Positions 48,009-55,000 of a DNA stretch of 55,000 bases are shown one piece after another. The DNA is from Symbiodinium natans. Its lineage: Eukaryota; Sar; Dinophyceae; Suessiales; Symbiodiniaceae. The notes beneath the pieces were generated by a model. It saw nothing but the letters and a program-made list of their open reading frames with translations, made no database searches and was not told the DNA's origin. Location of the stretch: positions 639,773 to 694,772 of the forward strand of contig CAJNDS010000147.1 of NCBI GenBank assembly GCA_905221605.1. The letters are read 5' to 3'. Within the stretch, counting starts at the first letter, position 1. Each line of letters begins with the position of its first letter. Both the position numbers and the translations under genes were made by a program.

Positions 48009-48239
48009 GTACAAACAGTAATCCCTATATTTGGCCCTTCTATGGAAGAATATCGTCACTTTTAATGAGGGGGTTCTGAAGCAAAGTAGAGTAGGGTTGG
48101 GGAGTTGAGGGTGAAAAGTGTGGATGCCAACACCCAAACCCTCAACTGCAGCCCCCAGCCGGCCCAATACCTTTAGGCTCTCAACCCCCTGAACGTGGTG
48201 ATTCTAGGGGCCTTCATAATTAGAACAGGATTTAGGGGG

Positions 48240-48335
48240 TTGTTATATATATATATATATATAATATATATATCTATATATTTATACAATATATATATAT
48301 ATATATATACATATATATGTATATATGTAGAGGTA
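48240..48335. repeat. AT microsatellite
   Basis: TATATA runs with small interruptions forming a large palindrome. Confidence 0.95.
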
Positions 48336-48414
48336 TAGGGACCCTAAGGGAATATCATTAAGAATTATTCCGACCCCAAAAATTAGGCAAACAAAGAACC
48401 CAGAAATCCTCCAG

Positions 48415-48491
48415 ATCCGTTCGCTCACTCATCCCTCGAGGCCCTACCTTGGACCCCCAAAGTAGTTCGCAGAACGGCTCGAACCCTCTAG
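48415..48491 (+). CDS. Terminal exon
   Basis: CCTCCAG|, PFAHSSLEALPWTPKVVRRT ARTL, TAG. Confidence 0.6.
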
Positions 48492-49070
48492 GCCCTAAAC
48501 CCTCCGGACTCCTTACTGCCAGGGTAGCCTTAAGAAGTACTGGTCTTCATGGGGGCAACCCTGTACACCCCGCGTATTCTTCCTTATATACTTATATATA
48601 TATAGAGAGAGAGAGAGTTAGTAAGTTAGACGATATACATGTAAATGCACAGAAAAGTATAGCCCATATCATGTATGTATATAGGGTATATGCATTGTAC
48701 ATTCAAATGCAGAAAATGGAAAAAGGAAGGATGGTAGGCCTCGAATCATAAGACTAGGAAGCATTCGAGCGCCTCGGGTGATGCGAAAAAAGAACATGTC
48801 CTGAAGGCCCCGGAGATGCGAGAATACTGTGAAAAAATCTTTGAACACGCACGTACGACATCATAACCTTCCAAATATACATGCAAAAGGTAGACTTTAG
48901 AGGGAGGAGGGGGGGGTACCATATAGTTATTGAAGAATGTTTCTGTAATTGGGACCACCAAAACGGTGGATCCATGGGGGGCTAGCATATATATATATAT
49001 ATACATATATGTATATATTGTATGTATGCATGTATATATATATATATGCATACAACATGCTTGCGGCCAG
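48492..49070. other. Non-coding with TA microsatellites
   Basis: TATATA runs near 48595 and 48988-49050. The + and - strand open frames here are short and repeat-driven. Confidence 0.4.
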
Positions 49071-49153
49071 GCCCCGCCCTTCCTTACCAGCCTGTCGGCC
49101 GCGGACGAATGGCTCGCTGCCCGCAAACCGCTGGAGGAGGCAGCCTGTCTAGG
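49071..49153 (+). CDS. Exon
   Basis: GCGGCCAG|, APPFLTSLSAADEWLAARKP LEEAACL, probable GC donor GG|GCTTAG. Confidence 0.7.
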
Positions 49154-49458
49154 GCTTAGGGCTTAGGGCTCAGGGCTCAGGGCTCAGGGCTCAGGGTTTA
49201 GGGTTTAGGGTTTTGGCTTTCTCTGGTTTGAGGTTCATAGGGTTGAAAGGGCTTGTAGGGTTTAAAGGGCTTTTAGAGTTGAAAGGGTTGAAAGGGTTCA
49301 TAGGGTTGAAACGGCTCAGAGGGTTTCTAGGGCTTGCAGGGTTTATGGGGCTTCCTGGCTGCCTTGGCTGTCGCAAAACATGTAGGGACCACGATGCCCC
49401 AGGCAGGTACCCTGAACCCTAACCCCCAGCCCTAAACCCTAAATCCTACACCCCGCAG

Positions 49459-49559
49459 GAGGCACGAACTGCTGTGCGAGCTGACGGAACGCTGCAGCCA
49501 CTCGGTTCTGAATTTGCTGTACTTTTTAAGTTGCTTTAGGGCTTTGGGGCCAAGACAGG
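49459..49559 (+). CDS. Exon, telomeric donor
   Basis: CCCGCAG|, RHELLCELTERCSHSVLNLL then YFLSCFRALGPRQ, donor |GTTTAGGG. A second frame ends in TAG after VLFKLL. Confidence 0.65.
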
Positions 49560-49658
49560 GTTTAGGGTTTAGGGTTTCAGGGTTTTTAGGGTCATGGGAA
49601 GCCGAGAACACTTTGTGAACTCCAAGCTCTAGACCTAACGCGCGTGCATGACCTGCAG

Positions 49659-49694
49659 GTGCGCGGCAGGCGTCACCAAACAAACCTAATCTAA
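49659..49694 (+). CDS. Short terminal exon candidate
   Basis: ACCTGCAG|, VRGRRHQTNLI, TAA. Confidence 0.45.
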   Translation: MRGRRHQTNLI

Positions 49695-49851
49695 GGGAAG
49701 CTACATCTAGGACTCGGAGTTGGCCCCTATGTCCGTTTGTTAAGGGTTGGGGTTCCCTTAAGACCAAAACGTTCACCCTTTTTATTGCTGGGTTGCTCCT
49801 GGGTCTAGACATGGTCCCTTAATGTAGCCTCTTACTTGGGGGATCCCTTAG

Positions 49852-50025
49852 ATACCCCTCATACGGGGGTCGCCTGCCGAGCCACGGCCGGAAGCGGTGT
49901 CTGTGGAAGAAGATGACCCGCCCAGAGCGTCTGTCGAAGCCCAAGCCGATGCCGCGAAGGCAGAGAGTCTTAAAGACATTGCACCTAAAAGGGCCCAGAA
50001 CTTCAGAAACCTTTTTGAAAGCTGA
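49852..50025 (+). CDS. Terminal exon, 57 codons
   Basis: CCCTTAG|, then an acidic, alanine-rich chain: SPAEPRPEAVSVEEDDPPRA, SVEAQADAAKAESLKDIAPK, and RAQNFRNLFES with TGA. Clear coding composition; looks disordered. Confidence 0.75.
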   Translation: MPLIRGSPAEPRPEAVSVEEDDPPRASVEAQADAAKAESLKDIAPKRAQNFRNLFES

Positions 50026-50246
50026 GGGTGCACGAGAGACTGGCAGCTCCGATCGAGCGGTGCGGTTTTGGGCTTTTGTCCGGCGTGAGTACGTACTGAA
50101 AAGCATCCTTCTCACATGCTCAAAATAGGCCCTGAGCCACACAACCCACACCCCAGGTCCTAAACTAAACCCTACACCCTAGGCCCAGACATAAGCCCCC
50201 AAAAAACCCTTCCTCTTCTAGGTTATGGGGCCTCAACCCTACACCT

Positions 50247-50332
50247 GGGATGTTCCCACAGTCCCTAATAGGGATTATCGTACCCCCTATTGTAATCCCT
50301 GTTAAGGACTGCTAGTCTAAGGGTGGACATCC
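50247..50332. mobile_element. Family A element A6
   Basis: GGGATGTTCCCACAGTCCCT ... CTAAGGGTGGACATCC. Confidence 0.75.
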
Positions 50333-50427
50333 AAAGCCTAAACCCTAAACCCCTAAACCCCTAAACCCCAAACCCCAAACCCCAAACCCCAAACCCTAAA
50401 CCCTAAACCCTAAACCCTAAGCTGCAG

Positions 50428-50495
50428 ATTCTGACGCTGAATCCCAGGACAGAGCCGAAGTTGACATCCAGCGGCAGGCCCGCGATGTCTTGCTG
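50428..50495 (+). CDS. Exon
   Basis: AGCTGCAG|, DSDAESQDRAEVDIQRQARD VLL, donor |GTACAT. Confidence 0.7.
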
Positions 50496-50519
50496 GTACA
50501 TATTGAGTCAAGAAACATA

Positions 50520-50900
50520 TGTCTTTCTCTCTCTCTCTATGTATATATATATATATGTTTGTATATGTACATATTGATGGAGACCAGTGTGTAAATATAC
50601 TTATATATATATATATACATGCACATATACATGTAGATAGGTAAATAGGTAGATGGGTAGATAGATAGATAGAGACCAGTGTGTAAATATACTTATATAT
50701 ATACATACATATATGTATATATATATATACACACTAGTTTTGTCATGCATACTGCTAGTTTATTTTTGTGTACATGCGTTTCGAGCAATGTGAATATGCA
50801 GTAAGTACCAACGTAAGCATAAGTATAAACACACACACACACACACACGCACACACACATACACACACACACACAGAAGCACAGACAGACACAGAAACGG

Positions 50901-50934
<34 letters not shown>

Positions 50935-51125
50935 TGACAAGACACACACACACACACAAGGGGACGCTGACACCGACAGAGAGAGAGCGAGAGAGAGAGC
51001 TTTGCGGAGAGGCACACACGGACAGACACACAGACACAAGCACAGAGAGAGAGAGAGAGAGAGACACCCACACACACGCACACACAAACACACAGAGACA
51101 CACACACACACACAGAGAGTGAGTG
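50520..51125. repeat. Microsatellite block (TA, then CA/GA)
   Basis: TATATA and GATA-type runs to 50735, then CACACA and GAGAGA runs from 50829 to about 51122. The long open frames on both strands are repeat artefacts. Confidence 0.95.
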
Positions 51126-51526
51126 ATACGACACCCGGAGAGATGAGTTCATCCTTCTTGCAACTGTTTGTGACATCTCCTTCTCTCAACTTTCATGAAA
51201 TCAGCTTCAGTGACTGAGACCTTGACGGTCTGTTTACGTAATGCAGGTACACAGATTGGCGTCCCAATCTGCATCACGGAGTATCCACAGCTGCCTTCAT
51301 TGGCAGCATAACTGTAGACTCCCTCATGCCCCCTGCTTTTTGCTGCATCGCGGATTCCAAGCAACTTTACAGACATAGAGGCATACAGGCATACAAACTT
51401 ACATGCGTGCGTGCATGCATGCATGCACGCATGAGGTTGCCGTACATCGCCGTGTGCAGGGCTTCCAAACGCTGCCATGGTTACGTGTCTTCTCCACATT
51501 CCTGAACTCTCTGAACCCTCAAGCAG

Positions 51527-51596
51527 GCTTAAGCAGATGACCTCCGATCAGCTCGTCATGGCGTTGGACTTCGCCGAAAGGCTGTCGATGTCATGA
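51527..51596 (+). CDS. Terminal exon
   Basis: CAAGCAG|, LKQMTSDQLVMALDFAERLS MS, TGA. Confidence 0.6.
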
Positions 51597-51755
51597 GCGA
51601 GGTAGTTCTCGTGGTCGAACGTAACGCTTGGGGACCAGCTCAACCCTGCAAGGGTTCATGGCCAGTTCTCTGTAACGGGGAGGGAGCATAGGAGGGTGGT
51701 GCGTATCGTCTCAAGCTCAGGACACGTTTTGTCGCCACAGGTTAACCCGAAGCTT

Positions 51756-51856
51756 TGGATGTTCCTGCATGTACTTCCAGTCCTGTCCTTAATAGGGATT
51801 ATAGTCGGGTGTACTACAATCTCTATCAAGGATTGTTAGTACAAGGTTGAACATCC
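51756..51856. mobile_element. Family A element A7
   Basis: TGGATGTTCCTGCATGTACT ... AGTACAAGGTTGAACATCC, inner GTCCTTAATAGGGATTATAG. Confidence 0.75.
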
Positions 51857-51987
51857 AGAAGCCACGCACATCCAACTGTCCGCTCACTAACTTACCGAAC
51901 AGACGGGTTCAGGTTTTGGCGCTTAGCGCCTAGGCCTTTAAGCCACCTACACTTGGACCTGCCGATCTTGCAGCAGCCGTGAGCATC

Positions 51988-52102
51988 CTAAACCCTAAAC
52001 CCTAAACCCTAGACCCTAAACCCTAAACCCTAAACCCTAAACCCTAGACCCTAAACCCTAAACCCTAAACCCTAAACCCTAAACCCTAAACCCTAAACCC
52101 TA
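51988..52102. repeat. CCCTAAA array
   Basis: Sixteen units, two of them CCCTAGA. Confidence 0.95.
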
Positions 52103-52116
52103 TGCTTTGCATCCAG

Positions 52117-52203
52117 GCTCTCTGACTCCCGGATGACTAGGCGCCCACCAGAAGACGAGCCGCTGAGCATGGGATATTGGTTCCGGGATGTTGGCTTCCT
52201 TGG
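52117..52203 (+). CDS. Exon between opposed telomeric arrays
   Basis: CATCCAG|, LSDSRMTRRPPEDEPLSMGY then WFRDVGFL, donor GG|GTTTAGGG. A sixteen-unit CCCTAAA array precedes it and a seventeen-unit TTTAGGG array follows. Confidence 0.75.
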
Positions 52204-52325
52204 GTTTAGGGTTTAGGGTTTAGGGTTTAGGGTTTAGGGTTTAGGGTTTAGGGTTTAGGGTTTAGGGTTTAGGGTTTAGGGTTTAGGGTTTAGGGTTTAG
52301 GGTTTAGGGTTTAGGGTTTAGGGTT
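52203..52325. repeat. TTTAGGG array
   Basis: Seventeen perfect units beginning exactly at the end of an exon. Confidence 0.97.
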
Positions 52326-52344
52326 TGTCATACTTACCCAATCC

Positions 52345-52455
52345 TTGGGGACGAAATGAACCCTAAAAGGGTTTATGGTTCATATATACCTTAAACGGAA
52401 TTATAGTAGTATAGGGTAGTATGACCCCAATTTTAAGGTTCATTTCGTCCTCAAG
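52345..52455 (+). mobile_element. Family D element D3
   Basis: CCTTGGGGACGAAATGAACC ... GGTTCATTTCGTCCTCAAG. An exon begins at its final AAG. Confidence 0.75.
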
Positions 52456-52580
52456 GTTGTCACGTGCGTGCTTTCGTGGCGGGGGGAGAGGGGATTAGTT
52501 CGATTCGGGTTTACGGGCGCGTGGGCATGCGGCAAAGGACATGGGCCACAGGCCTTCGGGTTTTGGTTTCTGACCTGCAT
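52456..52580 (+). CDS. Exon after D3
   Basis: Starts at the element's AAG|; CHVRAFVAGGEGISSIRVYG then RVGMRQRTWATGLRVLVSDL H, donor |GTAGAG. Confidence 0.7.
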
Positions 52581-52868
52581 GTAGAGTTAAGGTCGACCAT
52601 TCGCGCTCGGGTGAGAGGTCATAGGTGGAGGGGTACCTTGTTGGGGTGCCTATTTTCAGGGAATCCGACTAATTGGGGGGCCTATATTGGCGGTCCCCGA
52701 TTTCGTCAACTCCCCTTTTTCGGTTCGATACGTGGCCCAGGAGCTATAGGAGTTTTTTTTGCGTGCAAAGGTTTAGGGTTAGGGCGCTTGTTGAGAGGGC
52801 ACTCACTTGCACATGTGATCACATTTGAGCAAACCACGTTCTTGCTGGGTCCACTAGAGTCTTGAAAG

Positions 52869-52920
52869 GGATGTCCTGGACATGGACGAGAAGCATGTCA
52901 GACTCAAGGGAGATTGCTAG
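52869..52920 (+). CDS. Exon candidate
   Basis: CTTGAAAG|, DVLDMDEKHVRLKGDC, TAG. A longer alternative frame is open from 52862 to 53068. Confidence 0.45.
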
Positions 52921-52980
52921 GGTTACAACTCCTGAAACTTGTTGCCTTGACAAGGGTTTGGTCTTAGGACGGGGGGCCAG

Positions 52981-53062
52981 GACCCCACGAGCACCCACAG
53001 TGACGAGGCCCGTGTTTGCGCCCTTCACGGCGGGCAGACGCGCCGAAGGTGCCACCAGCAAG
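52981..53062 (+). CDS. Exon candidate
   Basis: GGGCCAG|, DPTSTHSDEARVCALHGGQT RRRCHQQA, running into CCCTAAA. Confidence 0.5.
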
Positions 53063-53357
53063 CCCTAAACTTTAAACCCTAAACCTGAAGAACCCAACCC
53101 CTACTTATTTGTAGGTCGCCTAAGAATCCAACAAGGTTATAACAATAAGAACCACACACGGCCTTTCCCCCTGCTTGCTCAGAACCTACCAAAAAATCAG
53201 CATTTCGGTTCTTAAGGTAAACCCTACACCCTTGTAAACCTTTGCAAACCCTTGTAACCCCCTGTAAACCCCCTGTAAACCCTTGTGAACCTTTGAAAAC
53301 CCTTGTGCTTAAACCATTGTCAACCCTTAACCCTAAATCCGACCCAACCCCTGGCGT

Positions 53358-53440
53358 GCCCTGCTCCCCCGCCCGCTGCCCGCAAGTTCGAAAGGGAGGC
53401 CCGAACATCCTGAAGCCTGGGAACGCGGATTAGAGTTTAG
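53358..53440 (+). CDS. Exon candidate
   Basis: Open frame ALLPRPLPASSKGRPEHPEA WERGLEF before TTTAGGG-like DNA. The acceptor is uncertain. Confidence 0.45.
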
Positions 53441-53661
53441 CTTTTAGGGTTTATAGGGTCTGGGGTTTAGGGTTTACTTTTTGGGGTAGGTTGAAGGGCT
53501 TGGGGCTTAAGGTTTTGGATTTTTAGGGTTTTCTAGGGTTTAGAGTTTCCGGGCCGAGCATGTAGGTTTTGGGATTCGAACTAGTTGACGAATCTACCGT
53601 CTCCCTTTCCCATCATTGCTGCAACCGGGGCAAAAGGGGATACTCTTATGTAAAGCCTGAG

Positions 53662-53732
53662 CAAGCCCCGAGCTGCGACTCACTCCAGAGCATGCCCAGC
53701 AAGACCGAAAGAAGCGAAGACGGCATTCTAGG
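53662..53732 (+). CDS. Exon, telomeric donor
   Basis: CCTGAG|, QAPSCDSLQSMPSKTERSED GIL, donor GG|GTTTAGGG. Confidence 0.55.
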
Positions 53733-53759
53733 GTTTAGGGTTTAGGGTTTAGGGTTTAG

Positions 53760-53805
53760 GGTCGACATCATCCGGACAAGGGAGACGCTGCAGTACGCTG
53801 GCTGA
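53760..53805 (+). CDS. Exon with telomeric acceptor
   Basis: GGTTTAG|G, VDIIRTRETLQYAG, TGA. Separated from the previous exon only by four TTTAGGG units. Confidence 0.5.
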
Positions 53806-53836
53806 GGCTCCAGGCTGCGCATCTCAATGGCCTAAG

Positions 53837-53926
53837 ATGTTGGCGAAAAAGGTTGACCAAGCCGGAGAAGACCCTCTGAGCAAAGCCAGAGGTCGTTTGG
53901 CTGCTACCAAGAACCCTAAACCCTAA
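53837..53926 (+). CDS. Exon candidate
   Basis: CCTAAG|, MLAKKVDQAGEDPLSKARGR LAATK, then into CCCTAAA, which supplies the stop. Confidence 0.45.
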   Translation: MLAKKVDQAGEDPLSKARGRLAATKNPKP

Positions 53927-54012
53927 ACCCTAAACCCTAAACCCTAAACCCTAAACCCTAAACCCTAAACCCTAAACCCTAAACCCTAAACCCTAAACCC
54001 TAAACCCTAAAG
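53912..54012. repeat. CCCTAAA array
   Basis: Fourteen perfect units that pass without a gap into the GCCTAAA array. Confidence 0.97.
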
Positions 54013-54177
54013 CCTAAAGCCTAAAGCCTAAAGCCTAAAGCCTAAAGCCTAAAGCCTAAAGCCTAAAGCCTACAGCCTAAAGCCTAAAGCCTAAAGCCTA
54101 AAGCCTAAAGCCTAAAGCCTAAAGCCTAAAGCCTAAAGCCTAAAGCCTAAAGCCTAAAGCCTAAAGCCTAAAGCCTG
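54009..54177. repeat. GCCTAAA variant array
   Basis: About 24 units of GCCTAAA with one GCCTACA: a sharp switch from CCCTAAA, keeping the 7-bp register. Confidence 0.97.
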
Positions 54178-54190
54178 TATGTTCGCCCAG

Positions 54191-54295
54191 CATCTTGAGG
54201 ATGGCGCAAATAGCGCACATGCAAAGGCTCGCCTTAACCCAGATCCAGAGCCACGCCAACCCTGCCCGCTGGTCTCTAGTGCACCATGTTGCTGA
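54191..54295 (+). CDS. Terminal exon, 34 codons
   Basis: TCGCCCAG|, HLEDGANSAHAKARLNPDPE PRQPCPLVSSAPCC, TGA; an internal CTG|GTCTCT is an alternative donor. Confidence 0.6.
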   Translation, partial: HLEDGANSAHAKARLNPDPEPRQPCPLVSSAPCC

Positions 54296-55000
54296 TCAAA
54301 CCCTAAACCCTAAACCCTAAACCCTAAACCATGTTGCTATATCCCCCTTTGGAATTATTTTTCATTTTGTGAATATAAAACCCAAGAGATGTTAAAAGTG
54401 TTTTTTTATTGAGGTTCTAAGGGGAGTATAGGTTGCTGATAGCCCTAAACCCTATCAACCCTGTATATGTCGCGCCCCAAGCCCATCCCCCCCCCCCCTT
54501 CGGGTTTAGGGTTGGGTCATGCATCAATATATATATATATACATATACATATACATATATATATATATATATATACGTATACATGGAAATATCTAGGTAT
54601 CATTTTGTTATGAGCTTGTGCATGTATTTGTTCTACTCAGAATCCCACAGCTAACTAACCATGAGCGTTTCAAGTACTTCTTCGACTCTCACTAAGCGCC
54701 CTCCCTCCATCAAAGGCCTCCCTACAGGGCTGCGTGTTGCATGAATAAATGCGTGCTGCCTCACGACGCGCACCTCACACTCGTGCTCGTGGGAGGTGGA
54801 CGCGTGCAATCGAGACCCTAAGCCTAAACCCTAAACCTGCTCCCTGAGGCAGCAGGCTCTAGACACCACAAGAATCCCATAACCTCCCACAAGCCGCATC
54901 GCCGTAGACCCCCCCCCAAAAAAAAACAAAAAACCTTACAGCAAGCCTAGGCCACTAACTAAGCCCCGCCCTAAACCCTAAACCCCAAACCTTAAACCCC
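54296..55000. other. Non-coding end of window
   Basis: CCCTAAA units, a relative of the A1 inner insert (54330-54440), a TATATA run (54525-54575) and unassigned DNA. No exon supported. Confidence 0.4.

Noticed and set aside
47738-48167. Glycine-rich - strand frames of 82 and 140 codons
   Set aside because: They read the C-rich tract backwards; the flanking exon evidence is on the + strand.
50693-51217. Long cysteine-valine-leucine or threonine-histidine open frames
   Set aside because: CA and GA microsatellites give stop-free repeats; no other coding sign.

Overview
The window looks like nuclear DNA of a dinoflagellate, or at least an introner-rich alga or alveolate. Three things point there. 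The plant/dinoflagellate-type telomeric heptamer TTTAGGG/CCCTAAA is scattered through the whole 55 kb in both orientations. Introns reconstructed by comparing two paralogues and by matching exon phases use GT, GC and GA donors with AG acceptors; GA/GC donors are a known dinoflagellate trait. Every exon I could support lies on the + strand. No rRNA, tRNA, CRISPR array or bacterial-type gene was seen. The species cannot be named from the sequence.

The layout is unusual. Short islands of 25-170 bp that read as coding exons, bounded by CAG| or AAG| and |GT, |GC or |GA, sit between introns made of two materials: (1) interstitial telomeric arrays, often with homogenised variant units (TCTAGGG, CCCTGAA, CCCTCAA, CCCTAAAA, GCCTAAA), and (2) small non-autonomous elements with terminal inverted repeats (about 80-250 bp, longer when nested). 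I sort the latter by eye into families A-K. Several family members are precisely introns (introner elements).

Region by region: 1-8.4 kb, exon islands in telomeric and inverted-repeat introns, including two element-type introns (B1 and C2) whose flanking exons join in frame. 8.98-13.54 kb, one almost intact LINE retrotransposon (ORF1; endonuclease-reverse transcriptase ORF2) with a probable 17-bp target duplication. 13.7-17.5 kb, exon islands. 17.65-19.0 kb, a degenerate ~330-bp repeat running into a GGGCCA satellite. 19.1-22.8 kb, exon islands. 23.0-24.15 kb, a 1154-bp unit with identical 282-bp direct repeats (TRIM-like). 24.2-26.9 kb, exon islands ending in half of a thioredoxin-fold domain. 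27.5-35.5 kb, two tandem paralogues of an unrecognised multi-pass membrane protein: copy 1 is cut by five introns absent from copy 2, and copy 2 carries two absent from copy 1. 36.57 kb, the next piece of the thioredoxin fold, in phase with the piece at 26.8 kb, so the paralogue pair may be nested inside its intron. 37.5-55 kb, many more exon islands, several ending in stops, interleaved with arrays and elements.

How it fits together: the paralogue pair is a natural experiment. Comparing copies gives exact insertion points, 2-5-bp target duplications and splice sites, and shows that inverted-repeat elements (with or without telomeric DNA inside) are gained as introns. The same logic suggests most of the window is one long series of + strand genes diluted by such introns. 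Full gene models cannot be assembled from sequence alone because non-canonical donors leave many exon pairings open.
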